A stretch of 64,000 bases of DNA from Streptococcus sp. SPS1. GTDB taxonomy: Bacteria; Bacillota; Bacilli; Lactobacillales; Streptococcaceae. Shown here in pieces: positions 50,241-58,142 of this stretch; the first letter of the stretch is position 1, and each line of letters starts with the position of its first letter. The position numbers were made by a program, and so were the translations under genes. Location: assembly GCF_030439915.1 (NCBI RefSeq), contig NZ_JAQFJG010000001.1, positions 1 through 64,000 on the forward strand, in the 5' to 3' direction. The notes under the pieces are model-generated. The model saw only the letters and a program-made list of their open reading frames with translations, was not told where the DNA came from and made no database searches.

Positions 50241-51148
50241 CTTTTTTCTACCTCAACTTTTTCATATGTTTCTTTAATAAATTCCGCCGTTGCCAAGTCA
50301 TCCGAGAAGGTGGTTGCCGTTCCGCAAGCTACTCCCCTTTTGAAGGCTTCTACTGCGTCTTTTGATTTGACAAATTCACCTGTAAATCCAGCGACCATAG
50401 AATCGCCAGCTCCGACAGAATTTTTGACTGTTCCTTTGATTGGTTTAGCGAAATAAGCTCCCTCAGATGTGACAAGAAGGGCACCATCACCAGCCATAGA
50501 GATAATGACGTTTTGAGCACCCTTAACCAGCAATTCTCGAGCATATTTTTCAATTTCATCTAAACTTTCGAGTTCAACTCCAAAGATAGCTCCAAGTTCG
50601 TGATTATTTGGTTTAACCAAGAGCGGTTGGTATTCCAAACTATCAATCAAGGTCTGTCCTTCAAAGTCACAAACCACTTGCGCACCCGTCTGACGCGTCA
50701 AGGCAATCAAATCCTTGTAGATGACATTGCCTAGATTCTTAGCACTTGAACCAGCAAAGACAACTGTATCTTCTGCTGTCAGACTAGATAAAATAGCTGT
50801 CAACTCTTCTAGCTGGGCTGGTTCAACAGTTGGACCCGTTCCGTTGATTTCTGTTTCTTGGTCTGCTTTGATTTTAACATTGATACGAGTATCTTCTGCC
50901 ACTTGGACAAAACGTGTCTCGATTTCTTCCTCTGCCAAAGTATCTGTAATAAATTTACCAGTAAAGCCACCGATAAATCCAGTCGCTGTATTTGGAATAT
51001 CCAAGCGTTTCAAGACACGACTGACATTGATTCCTTTCCCACCAGCAAACTTATCATCACTGTCCATACGATTGACACTACCGACTTGGACTTGGTCCAA
51101 ACGAACGATATAGTCAATGGATGGATTGAGTGTGACTGTATAAATCAT
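50237..51148 (-). CDS. fruK: 1-phosphofructokinase
   Basis: 303 residues, PfkB family: MIYTVTLNPSIDYIVRLDQV, GGKGINVSRVLKRLDIP near residue 37, and the catalytic GTVKNSVGAGDSMVAGFTGE near residue 250. It converts fructose 1-phosphate, the product of FruA, into fructose 1,6-bisphosphate. It overlaps both the fruR stop and the fruA start, so the three genes are one coupled operon. Confidence 0.96.
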   Translation of the reverse strand: MIYTVTLNPSIDYIVRLDQVQVGSVNRMDSDDKFAGGKGINVSRVLKRLDIPNTATGFIGGFTGKFITDTLAEEEIETRFVQVAEDTRINVKIKADQETEINGTGPTVEPAQLEELTAILSSLTAEDTVVFAGSSAKNLGNVIYKDLIALTRQTGAQVVCDFEGQTLIDSLEYQPLLVKPNNHELGAIFGVELESLDEIEKYARELLVKGAQNVIISMAGDGALLVTSEGAYFAKPIKGTVKNSVGAGDSMVAGFTGEFVKSKDAVEAFKRGVACGTATTFSDDLATAEFIKETYEKVEVEKR

Positions 51149-51885
51149 ACTTCTATTACCTCCGTTTTCTCCTTAATAACCTGCAAGAGCTCATGCCCTT
51201 GACTTGTGATAACAATAGCGCGTTTGAGTGGTGCTACCTTGGCAAAGCAAGTTTGTCCAATTTTAGACGAATCCACCAAGACATAGGTCTGTTTGGCATT
51301 CTCTAAAATAGCACGCTTCACAGCTCCCTCCTCCATATCAGGAGTCGTATAATAGCCATCGTCCACACCATTCATCCCGATAAAGGCACGGTCAAAGTGC
51401 AATTGGTTAATCTGGTTAAGAGCAACGCCCCCGATGCTAGCATCCGTCGCCATCTTGACACTTCCTCCAACCATGACAGTTGGAATTTGCTTTTCAACCA
51501 ACTGAGCAGCATGGTGAATGGAGTTGGTCACGACTGTAACATTCTTATTGACCAATTCATGAATCAAAAAGGCTGTCGTTGTTCCAGCATCGATAAAGAT
51601 GACATCTTGTTCCTTGATGAGAGAGGCTGCTTTCTGAGCCAACAACTTCTTCTCTTGAAGGTTTTTGACAGATTTTTCTTGAATGGTTTCTTCTTCCTGC
51701 AAGGAATGAGGCAATTCTGCTCCACCATGCACACGACGAAGCTTGTTTTCTGCTTCCAATTCATCCAAGTCTCTTCGAACCGTTGATTCTGACGTTTCTA
51801 GCAAACTAACTAATTTTTCTAGAGAAACTACATGATGTTGATTTAACTCCTCTAAAATCAGTTGTTTCCGCTCTGTTTTTAACAC
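51145..51885 (-). CDS. fruR: DeoR-family repressor of the fructose operon
   Basis: 246 residues from a GTG start at 51885 with AGGAGG eight bases upstream. The N-terminal DeoR helix-turn-helix (RKQLILEELNQHHVVSLEKL, TSESTVRRDLDELE) is followed by the sugar-phosphate-binding domain (DVIFIDAGTTTAFLIHEL, GGSVKMATDASIGGVALNQI). By family it represses the fru operon until fructose 1-phosphate binds. It is the first gene of fruR-fruK-fruA and so is likely autoregulated. Confidence 0.94.
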   Translation of the reverse strand: MLKTERKQLILEELNQHHVVSLEKLVSLLETSESTVRRDLDELEAENKLRRVHGGAELPHSLQEEETIQEKSVKNLQEKKLLAQKAASLIKEQDVIFIDAGTTTAFLIHELVNKNVTVVTNSIHHAAQLVEKQIPTVMVGGSVKMATDASIGGVALNQINQLHFDRAFIGMNGVDDGYYTTPDMEEGAVKRAILENAKQTYVLVDSSKIGQTCFAKVAPLKRAIVITSQGHELLQVIKEKTEVIEV

Positions 51886-51897
51886 CGAATCACCTCC

Positions 51898-51911
51898 TGT
51901 TATCGTTTACA
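51898..51911 (-). promoter_or_regulatory. Catabolite-responsive element (cre) of the fru operon
   Basis: TGTAAACGATAACA on the minus strand matches the CcpA consensus TGnAAnCGnWnnCA with no mismatch. It sits 6 bp after the -10 box, overlapping the expected start of transcription, a blocking position. Confidence 0.75.
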
Positions 51912-51917
51912 CTATTC

Positions 51918-51945
51918 ATTCTATCACACTCTCTTTCAAAGTCAA
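51918..51945 (-). promoter_or_regulatory. Promoter of fruRKA with candidate FruR repeats
   Basis: TTGACT (51945-51940), 16 bp, TAGAAT (51923-51918) with extended TG. TTTGAAAGA occurs within the spacer (51940-51932) and again at 51970-51962; TGATAGAAT occurs at the -10 and again at 51978-51970. These direct repeats are candidate FruR operators. Confidence 0.65.
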
Positions 51946-52002
51946 GCATTTTTTATCATTTTCTTTCAAATTCTATCATTTTTCTCATTTCCAGAATTTT
52001 TA

Positions 52003-52031
52003 TTGCAAGATAAGAGGCTTTATGGTAGACT
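52003..52031 (+). promoter_or_regulatory. Promoter of tRNA-Ser
   Basis: TTGCAA (52003-52008), 17 bp, TAGACT (52026-52031), 15 bp before the mature tRNA end. Confidence 0.75.
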
Positions 52032-52046
52032 ATTTGAGTAAGCATT

Positions 52047-52134
52047 GGAAGATTACTCAAGAGGCTTAAGAGGCCGTGTTGGAAACGCGGTAGGCGTGTA
52101 ACAGCGTGCGTGGGTTCGAATCCCATGTCTTCCG
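52047..52134 (+). tRNA. tRNA-Ser (anticodon GGA)
   Basis: 88 nt, with acceptor GGAAGAT pairing with GTCTTCC, anticodon loop TTGGAAA (anticodon GGA at 52081-52083), a long variable arm as in class II tRNAs, and T-arm GTGGGTTCGAATCCCAT. CCA is not encoded. It reads UCC/UCU codons. Confidence 0.95.
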
Positions 52135-52142
52135 TTTATTTT

Positions 52143-52178
52143 AAAAAAGATACCCAAGAAATCTTGGGTATCTTTTTT
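52143..52178. terminator. Bidirectional terminator between tRNA-Ser and mntH
   Basis: GATACCCAAG / CTTGGGTATC with a 4-nt loop, flanked by A6 and T6. Confidence 0.9.
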
Positions 52179-52212
52179 CTTATATGCTTGTTTTATAACT
52201 CGGGTGAATTTC

Positions 52213-53547
52213 TTAGAAAATATCAAATAACAATTTCACATTGAGAATTGTTAAGATAATGGAAACGATATAGCCAAGGATGGTATTCCATTTGGCATTG
52301 GTAAATTCTCCCATCAGTGATTTCTTAGAAGTTAGATAAATCAGTGGGAAGATTGAAAATGGAAGAGCAATCGAAAGAAAGACTTGTGAATAAACCAATA
52401 ACTGATCCAATGTTTTTTCCTGATGACCAAACAGAACCGCTACAATCATGACAGGCAACAAGGCAAAGAGACGAGTTGCCAAACGAATGAACCATTGAGG
52501 TAATCTCATATGCAAGAAACCTTCCATAACGATTTGTCCAGTCAAGGTACCCGTAATTGTCGAATTTTGACCACTGGCTAATAAAGCCAAGGCAAACAAG
52601 GTTGATAAGGTCGAGCTAGCTATAGCTCCTGCAATAGTAGAATCCTGCAAGGCATTATACATTTGAGAGAAGGCAGAAATCTCAGATGCATGGCCGAAAA
52701 AGAGAGCCGCTCCTAAGATCAAAAGAAGGGAGTTAACCACAAAGGCCAAGGATAATTGGAGATTTGAATCCCAGGTCATAAAGCGCACGGCTTTTCGAAC
52801 ATCATTCTTGTCCTTGTGATTGATTTTCCGAGTTTGAGACAAGGAAGAATGCAAATAGAGGTTATGGGGCATAACCGTTGCTCCCACGATCCCTAGTGCC
52901 AAGGTTAATTGACTTTCATGCCCTGGCAAGGGACTTTCAAATAAGGTTGCATTCGGTAGATAACCCTCAACGATTCCTTGGAAGCTTGGATGTGACAAAG
53001 CTACCAGATAGGTAAAAATTGCTAGAATGGTTAAAATCAGTGTTGTCACAATAGCTTCAATCTTCTTAAAGCCAAATTTCATCAGAAGCAATAAGAGAAA
53101 AACATCCAACACGGTCAAGAGAATTGCTATCATAATCGGAATCTTAAAGAGAAGATTGAGAGCAATCGCTGAACCTAGAACTTCTGCCAGATCTGTCGCC
53201 ATCAAGGCTAATTCTAAAATCACCCATAGACTATAACGAAGCCATTTAGGTGAATGATGAGCCGTTGCTTGAGCCAGGTCCATCTGGGTTACAATACCAA
53301 GCTTTCCTGCCATCTGCTGAAGTTGCATGGCAATGAGAGATGAAATCAAGATAACAAACAAGAGACTATACTTATAGGAAGCACCACCGACTACACTGGT
53401 AATCCAGTTTCCTGGATCCATATAACCAACTGCGACAAGAGCACCCGGACCTAAAAAGGCATTTAAATTTTGCCAGAAATGATTGTTATTTGGAGTATCG
53501 ATAGATTGATTAATCTCAGAGAGTGACACTTTTTTATGAGAAGACAT
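52213..53547 (-). CDS. mntH: Nramp-family divalent metal transporter (MntH)
   Basis: 444 residues with eleven membrane helices. The Nramp signatures are DPGNW in helix 1 (VAVGYMDPGNWITSV), the helix 6 MPH motif (GATVMPHNLYLHSSLSQTRK), and the conserved ATDLAEVLGSAIALNLLF. It imports Mn2+ (and Fe2+) with protons. GAAAGAGG precedes the ATG. Upstream lie two promoter-operator units with three DtxR/MntR-type palindromes, which support manganese-dependent repression. The gene may be accessory: I do not remember an Nramp gene in typical S. pneumoniae. Confidence 0.94.
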   Translation of the reverse strand: MSSHKKVSLSEINQSIDTPNNNHFWQNLNAFLGPGALVAVGYMDPGNWITSVVGGASYKYSLLFVILISSLIAMQLQQMAGKLGIVTQMDLAQATAHHSPKWLRYSLWVILELALMATDLAEVLGSAIALNLLFKIPIMIAILLTVLDVFLLLLLMKFGFKKIEAIVTTLILTILAIFTYLVALSHPSFQGIVEGYLPNATLFESPLPGHESQLTLALGIVGATVMPHNLYLHSSLSQTRKINHKDKNDVRKAVRFMTWDSNLQLSLAFVVNSLLLILGAALFFGHASEISAFSQMYNALQDSTIAGAIASSTLSTLFALALLASGQNSTITGTLTGQIVMEGFLHMRLPQWFIRLATRLFALLPVMIVAVLFGHQEKTLDQLLVYSQVFLSIALPFSIFPLIYLTSKKSLMGEFTNAKWNTILGYIVSIILTILNVKLLFDIF

Positions 53548-53671
53548 AGATACTTACCTCTTTCTAAACCTACTTTTTCATTATTTTCTATTAGAGAAAA
53601 ATAAGATTGACTTTAAACTATTAAAACAATGAAAACTATATGAAAAACATTTAGTTTTTTCATTATTTTTC

Positions 53672-53685
53672 TTAAGGTACCTTAA
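53672..53685. promoter_or_regulatory. Metal-repressor operator 1
   Basis: Perfect palindrome TTAAGGTACCTTAA, the pattern bound by MntR/ScaR/PsaR-type (DtxR family) Mn2+ repressors in streptococci. Confidence 0.72.
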
Positions 53686-53693
53686 TATTTTTC

Positions 53694-53712
53694 TTAAGGC
53701 ACCTTAATTATA
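53694..53712 (-). promoter_or_regulatory. mntH promoter 1 with operator 2
   Basis: On the minus strand an extended -10 TGTTATAAT (TATAAT at 53712-53707) runs directly into TTAAGGTGCCTTAA (53707-53694), so a bound repressor would cover the transcription start. Confidence 0.72.
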
Positions 53713-53764
53713 ACAGAAAAAATGAAAACTATATGAAAAACATTTAGTTTTTTCATTATTTTTC

Positions 53765-53783
53765 TTAAGGCACCTTAATTATA
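53765..53783 (-). promoter_or_regulatory. mntH promoter 2 with operator 3
   Basis: Second copy of the same unit: TGTTATAAT (TATAAT at 53783-53778) joined to TTAAGGTGCCTTAA (53778-53765), 71 bp upstream of the first. Confidence 0.72.
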
Positions 53784-53836
53784 ACAGAAAATATGATAAA
53801 AACTTAAGAAAATTCAGGACTTGATTTAATATTTAG

Positions 53837-53865
53837 GATACAACAAAATGTTGTATTCTTTTTTT
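53837..53865 (+). terminator. Orphan plus-strand terminator
   Basis: ATACAACA / TGTTGTAT with a 3-nt loop, then TCTTTTTTT. No plus-strand gene precedes it (mntH and ssrA are both on the minus strand). Confidence 0.7.
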
Positions 53866-53890
53866 GCAAAAGAATACCAAAGAATAAAAT

Positions 53891-53917
53891 AAAAAACGTT
53901 GATTTAACAACGTTTTA
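53891..53917 (-). terminator. Terminator of ssrA
   Basis: AAAACGTTG / CAACGTTTTTT with a 6-nt loop on the minus strand. Confidence 0.85.
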
Positions 53918-53948
53918 CCAAGTAATGCAAAAGAATGCAAAGGAATAA

Positions 53949-54293
53949 TGGAGCCGGTGGGAGTCGAACCCACGTCCAAACACCTGCCAACATATTTGTC
54001 TACAACCATAGGTTATGTATTAGTTTAACAGTCCCTCGACACATAACTCAAGCCTAGAAACTGCGAGTCTATCAATCTCTTATCAAGCCGCTAGACAAGA
54101 CTTAATCGTATCTCGCTAATAATAAGACCTGTCATTGAACACGAGCAATCCAAATCGGGTCACGCCTGCTGGTTTTTAGGCAGCTAGAGCGTAAGAAGTG
54201 TTATTTTTTGCAGTTATATTTAACTGAGCGTTTACGTCGCCACACGAGTCGCAAAATATGCCTCATAATGCCTGTCGAATCCGTAACGACCCC
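53949..54293 (-). ncRNA. ssrA: tmRNA (ssrA)
   Basis: 345 nt. The 5' end GGGGTCGTTACGGATTCGAC and the 3' end GGGTTCGACTCCCACCGGCT with CCA form the tRNA-like domain. The tag frame (54211-54176) encodes AKNNTSYALAA and a stop, the streptococcal proteolysis tag, with the resume codon GCA. Together with SmpB it rescues stalled ribosomes. Confidence 0.97.
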
Positions 54294-54309
54294 AAAAGAC
54301 AATAAAACC

Positions 54310-54338
54310 ATTATACCTTATCTAACTCAAAAATGCAA
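54310..54338 (-). promoter_or_regulatory. Promoter of ssrA
   Basis: TTGCAT (54338-54333), 17 bp, TATAAT (54315-54310). Confidence 0.8.
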
Positions 54339-54354
54339 AAAGGAAATCAACTAA

Positions 54355-54990
54355 CTACACAAGATAGTCTTTCAAGGCTTTGGTCAAAACCTGATAACCA
54401 GTAACACTAAGGTGCAGTCCATCAGTTGTATATTCTTTTTTGAGTTGGCCTGCTTGGTCTGTCAAACTATCAAAAACTGGCACAAATTCTACCTGCATAT
54501 AGGCAGAAGCAATTTCTTGATAGGCTTGATTCCATTTTTGAATTTTTTCATTCGTGCGGATATAGACTGTCTGCTTGTACTCCTCGCCTTCATTAACTGG
54601 CAAAATAGAAAGCAATTTTATCTCTGTCAGTGGATAATCACGAGCAATGGATTGAATGATAGCTTCGAGATTATTGAGAGCATCATTCAAAGGCACATCT
54701 TTTCCGATATCATTTGTCCCAATCAAAAGGACAATTTTATCTACCGCCCCACCGTACAGATGCGCATCTAGATTCTCTCGTAACAGCCTTGTCTGATAAC
54801 CTCGAATGCCTCGATTGACAATCGTCTTTGAAGTCCCAAACAACTCCTGCAGAGGATAATATTCGACAATGGAATCCCCAATAAAAAGAACATCTGGTTC
54901 AACAACAGAAATGCGATTTAAGTGACGATACTTGTTTTGGATTTTTTCTTGTTCCTTTAGTAACCAATTTTCTAATAACTGTACTGCCAC
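54355..54990 (-). CDS. SGNH/GDSL-family hydrolase
   Basis: 211 residues with the SGNH blocks: catalytic serine in VLFIGDSIVEYYPL (block I), GIRGYQT (block II, Gly), LLIGTNDIGKDVP (block III, Asn) and DGLHLSVTGYQ (block V, Asp-x-x-His). No signal peptide, so it is an intracellular esterase or acetyl hydrolase of unknown substrate. It starts one base after the HAD phosphatase gene ends and is the last gene of a three-gene unit with the HAD and CapA genes. Confidence 0.88.
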   Translation of the reverse strand: MAVQLLENWLLKEQEKIQNKYRHLNRISVVEPDVLFIGDSIVEYYPLQELFGTSKTIVNRGIRGYQTRLLRENLDAHLYGGAVDKIVLLIGTNDIGKDVPLNDALNNLEAIIQSIARDYPLTEIKLLSILPVNEGEEYKQTVYIRTNEKIQKWNQAYQEIASAYMQVEFVPVFDSLTDQAGQLKKEYTTDGLHLSVTGYQVLTKALKDYLV

Positions 54991-54991
54991 T

Positions 54992-55819
54992 TCATTCTCC
55001 TTTTTCTAACCAGTTTTCCAAGACTTGATAAACTCCTCCTTGGCTATTGGCTGGCGCTAGAGCCGTCGCAACAGCTTTGGCCTTATCATCAGCATTTTCC
55101 ATCGCATAGGCAATTCCAGCCATTTCAAGCATTTCAACATCATTTTCACTATCGCCAAAAGCCATGATTTGTTGGGAGGTCAAGTCCCAGCGCTTGAGTA
55201 ATTCTTCCAAGCCCCATGCTTTATGAATTCCAGCTTGGAGGATATCAATGCAACCATAGCCACTGGATACAGCCCGAACACGGCCATCAAAGAGGTCATT
55301 GATTTCTTCCAAGACCGAACTCAAACGTTCCTCACCAACAACCATACTCATCTTGAGCACACCACCAAAGAGAGCAGATGTTAATTCATCCACAAACTGC
55401 ATCCGTTGGTAGAATTTTTCAATCATTTCTGGAGTCATAAAACTTTCAAGGTCTGTAAAAATCGTACCTTCCTTGACGAAACCACCCTTCATCCCCGTTA
55501 CAACAAACTGGTCCTGACACGCTCGACCCTTGAAATGAGCCAAAGCCTTGTCAACAATGGCATCATCCCAAGTCTGAGCCTGAATCAGTTCATTGTTTTC
55601 AAACATACGAGCACCGTTGGCAACCACCAGAACCACTCGATCCACCAAGTGCCCCAGTAGTTGCCTCATGCGGTGAATTTCATTGCCCGTCGCGATGACA
55701 AAACGAATGCCCCTTTGATCCAACTGATCTAAAATCTTTTCCAAGCGTGGGAGATCCAGCTGGCCTCTAGCATCCAGCAAGGTTCCATCCATATCTGTCG
55801 CAATTACCTTAATCGTCAT
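54992..55819 (-). CDS. Cof-type HAD phosphatase
   Basis: 275 residues, HAD superfamily with C2-type cap: motif I DMDGTLLDARG near residue 9, motif II FVIATGNE (Thr), and motif III/IV with IMAFGDSENDVEMLEMAG. These enzymes dephosphorylate sugar phosphates, FMN or other small phosphates; the specific substrate is not clear. It lies between the CapA-like gene (21 bases upstream) and the SGNH hydrolase. Confidence 0.9.
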   Translation of the reverse strand: MTIKVIATDMDGTLLDARGQLDLPRLEKILDQLDQRGIRFVIATGNEIHRMRQLLGHLVDRVVLVVANGARMFENNELIQAQTWDDAIVDKALAHFKGRACQDQFVVTGMKGGFVKEGTIFTDLESFMTPEMIEKFYQRMQFVDELTSALFGGVLKMSMVVGEERLSSVLEEINDLFDGRVRAVSSGYGCIDILQAGIHKAWGLEELLKRWDLTSQQIMAFGDSENDVEMLEMAGIAYAMENADDKAKAVATALAPANSQGGVYQVLENWLEKGE

Positions 55820-55840
55820 TTCATTTCCTCTGGATTCAAG

Positions 55841-57160
55841 CTAGTCCCACTTCAATCCCACATGTTCGTTCATTTCTTTATAGGCTGTATCAATTCGTTC
55901 CTTAGTCGCTTCATCTAATTGGTCACGATGACTGCCACCCTCTATGAAATCTTCCAATATATAGGTTTGATAATGATATAGGGGATATCCTTCTGGTGAA
56001 AAGGTTCCCTTTGGTGTTCGATTGACCCAAGTAGGATGAGCTTTAGCTGTTCCGATAGTTGTTTTTCCATCCTTCTTCTTAATGGTCACGTCCATGAGAA
56101 CGCCACGTTCAGTCCACTTAGCATTTTCTTCATCTCCCATAGATTCAATTCGTTGATTGGAAATGAAGTTCCCCATTGAATAGATAATGAGTTTCTTTTC
56201 TCCATCTTTTTCAACAATTTCAGATGGCTCCACAACGTGTGGATGCCCTCCAAAGATGATATCCGCCCCCCAATCAATCATCTTGTGATAAAGAGCTTTT
56301 TGTTCTTCAGTTGGTTCCAAGCGATACTCCACACCCATCTGAGGCATGATAATGGTGATATCTGCTTCCTTCTCTGCCCGTTCAATTTCAGCCTTCATCT
56401 TATCTTCGTTTAAATCTGAAAGATAACGATTATAGTCTTCCTGAGAAATATACTGCTCAATTCCATTGAATCCATAAGAATAGGCCAAAAGAGCAACCTT
56501 GATCCCATTCACTTCCTTAATGACCAGCGGAGCCTGATCACGTGGTTCATGCGTATAAACTCCGATTGGAGTGATTCCAGCTTTCTCAATAATATCAGCC
56601 GTTGAAATAACTCCCTCAATTTGCGAATCCAAAATATGATTATGAGCTAAATCCAGCACATGATAACCTGCATCCTTAATGGCATCCATAACTTCAGCAG
56701 GAGCATTAAAGAGAGGATAACCTGCTAAATAATGATCCTTATTAATGGTTCCTTCAAAGTCACCAATAGCTAAATCTGCTTGCTTAAGCCAAGGTGTCAC
56801 ATACTCAAAATTCTCATGAAAGTCATAGGTACCGTCTTCTTTTTTAGCTGAAAAGAAAAGTCCATCGTGGTAGAGCAAATCTCCGTTGGCCATAATTCTA
56901 GCAGATTTTTCCTCTTCCTGCTCCTGAGACTTTTGCTTAGTCCCTTCTTGAGAAATAGTATCTCGTTTTTGACTGGTCAGAGGCATGCCTTGGAAACTTT
57001 CAAACAACAAGACCAAGCCCATTGATAAAGCAACTGCTAGCAAGAGTACCGCCACAAATCCTTTATTGCTCCACCTGCGATAACTCCTAAAAAAGTTTAC
57101 CAAGCCCTTCATAAAACGAAAAGCTAAACCACCCTGATTTCTATCTTGTCTTCTTTTCAT
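55841..57160 (-). CDS. CapA/PGA-cap family metallophosphatase-like membrane protein
   Basis: The ATG at 57160 (MKRRQDRNQGG), with AGGGAG seven bases upstream, gives 439 residues; longer frames run into the promoter. A basic N-terminus and one membrane helix (FVAVLLLAVALSMGLVLLFE) place the domain outside. The CapA fold follows: IMANGDLLYHDGLF, IGDFEGTINKD, HNHILDSQIEG, MPQMGVEYRLEP and FGGHPHVVEP. CapA proteins act in poly-gamma-glutamate synthesis in bacilli; streptococcal members have no capB/C partner here, so the role is open. Confidence 0.88.
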   Translation of the reverse strand: MKRRQDRNQGGLAFRFMKGLVNFFRSYRRWSNKGFVAVLLLAVALSMGLVLLFESFQGMPLTSQKRDTISQEGTKQKSQEQEEEKSARIMANGDLLYHDGLFFSAKKEDGTYDFHENFEYVTPWLKQADLAIGDFEGTINKDHYLAGYPLFNAPAEVMDAIKDAGYHVLDLAHNHILDSQIEGVISTADIIEKAGITPIGVYTHEPRDQAPLVIKEVNGIKVALLAYSYGFNGIEQYISQEDYNRYLSDLNEDKMKAEIERAEKEADITIIMPQMGVEYRLEPTEEQKALYHKMIDWGADIIFGGHPHVVEPSEIVEKDGEKKLIIYSMGNFISNQRIESMGDEENAKWTERGVLMDVTIKKKDGKTTIGTAKAHPTWVNRTPKGTFSPEGYPLYHYQTYILEDFIEGGSHRDQLDEATKERIDTAYKEMNEHVGLKWD

Positions 57161-57200
57161 CTTCATTCTCCCTACTTTCTTATGCAAGCCTTTTCTTTTT

Positions 57201-57209
57201 ATTATATCA
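57201..57209 (-). promoter_or_regulatory. Extended -10 promoter of the CapA-HAD-SGNH operon
   Basis: TGATATAAT on the minus strand, about 40 nt before the ATG at 57160. A BOX element begins about 25 bp upstream. Confidence 0.65.
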
Positions 57210-57233
57210 TAGATAAGTAATTCTTTCACAATT

Positions 57234-57386
57234 GATACTCTTCGAAAATCAAATTCAAACCACGTCAGCGTCGCCTTACCGTATATATGTTACTGACTTC
57301 GTCAGTTCTATCTGCAACCTCAAAACAGTTTTTTGAGCAACCTGCGGCTAGCTTCCTAGTTTGCTCTTTGATTTTCATTGAGTATG
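57234..57386 (+). repeat. BOX element, boxA-boxB-boxC
   Basis: Starts ATACTCTTCGAAAATCAAAT, contains CCACGTCAGCGTCGCCTTAC, one boxB with TGACTTCGTCAG, and ends TTGATTTTCATTGAGTATG. It lies between the divergent capA-like and def genes. Confidence 0.92.
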
Positions 57387-57453
57387 AATTGAACTTCCTA
57401 TCTATTTTCTATAAATCCTAAAGGCTGTAATACTTTCAATCCTTGTCATTTTG

Positions 57454-57462
57454 TGTTATCAT
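57454..57462 (+). promoter_or_regulatory. Extended -10 promoter of def
   Basis: TGTTATCAT at 57454-57462, 24 nt before the ATG at 57487. Confidence 0.6.
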
Positions 57463-57486
57463 GTAGAGGTAATGAAAGGAGAGAAA

Positions 57487-58098
57487 ATGTCTGCTATAGA
57501 ACGTATTACAAAAGCTGCTCACTTAATTGATATGAACGATATTATCCGCGAGGGGAATCCTACTCTACGCGCAGTTGCTGAGGAAGTCACTTTTCCCTTG
57601 TCTGACCAAGAAATCATCCTTGGCGAAAAGATGATGCAATTCCTCAAACATTCCCAAGATCCTGTCATGGCTGAAAAAATGGGGCTACGCGGTGGGGTAG
57701 GACTGGCTGCTCCTCAGTTGGATATCTCAAAACGCATTATCGCTGTTTTGGTGCCAAATATTGTTGAAGAAGGCGAAACGCCACAGGAAGCCTACGACTT
57801 ACAAGCCATTATGTACAATCCAAAAATCGTCTCTCACTCTGTTCAAGACGCTGCTCTTGGTGAAGGAGAAGGTTGCCTATCTGTTGACCGCAACGTGCCT
57901 GGCTATGTTATTCGCCATGCCCGCGTTACTGTTGACTACTTTGACAAGGATGGAGAAAAACACCGTATCAAGCTCAAAGGCTACAACTCCATCGTTGTTC
58001 AGCATGAAATTGACCACATCAACGGAATCATGTTTTACGACCGTATCAATGAAAAAGACCCATTTGAAGTTAAAGATGGTTTACTGATTTTGGAATAA
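57487..58098 (+). CDS. def: Peptide deformylase
   Basis: 203 residues from the ATG at 57487, which has GAAAGGAGAG upstream; the longer frame to 57451 starts inside the promoter. All three deformylase motifs are present: [22 protein letters not shown] (metal cysteine) and [14 protein letters not shown] (HExxH). The protein is of the longer Gram-positive type 2 form, with an insertion around the [13 protein letters not shown] segment. It removes the formyl group from nascent proteins. Confidence 0.97.
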   Translation: MSAIERITKAAHLIDMNDIIREGNPTLRAVAEEVTFPLSDQEIILGEKMMQFLKHSQDPVMAEKMGLRGGVGLAAPQLDISKRIIAVLVPNIVEEGETPQEAYDLQAIMYNPKIVSHSVQDAALGEGEGCLSVDRNVPGYVIRHARVTVDYFDKDGEKHRIKLKGYNSIVVQHEIDHINGIMFYDRINEKDPFEVKDGLLILE

Positions 58099-58100
58099 AG

Positions 58101-58126
58101 AAAATCCCGTTGCAAGACGGGGTTTT
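58101..58126 (+). terminator. Terminator of def
   Basis: AAAATCCCGT / ACGGGGTTTT (one wobble) with a 6-nt loop. It overlaps the -35 region of the rlmB promoter. Confidence 0.75.
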
Positions 58127-58136
58127 GTGTTATAAT
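58110..58136 (+). promoter_or_regulatory. Promoter of rlmB, placed for a leaderless mRNA
   Basis: TTGCAA (58110-58115), 15 bp, TATAAT (58131-58136) preceded by TGTGT. The ATG follows after six bases. The -35 and spacer lie inside the def terminator. Confidence 0.65.
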
Positions 58137-58142
58137 AGAGGC

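Larger units (their letters stand above)
53629..53790 (-). repeat. Duplicated mntH upstream unit
   Basis: The sequence beginning AATGAAAACTATATGAAAAA (53629) recurs at 53721, 92 bp away, and the identity extends over about 57 bp with one change (TTAAGGTACC against TTAAGGCACC). The following CTTAAGGCACCTTAATTATA plus ACAGAAAA also occurs twice (about 53693 and 53764). Confidence 0.85.
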
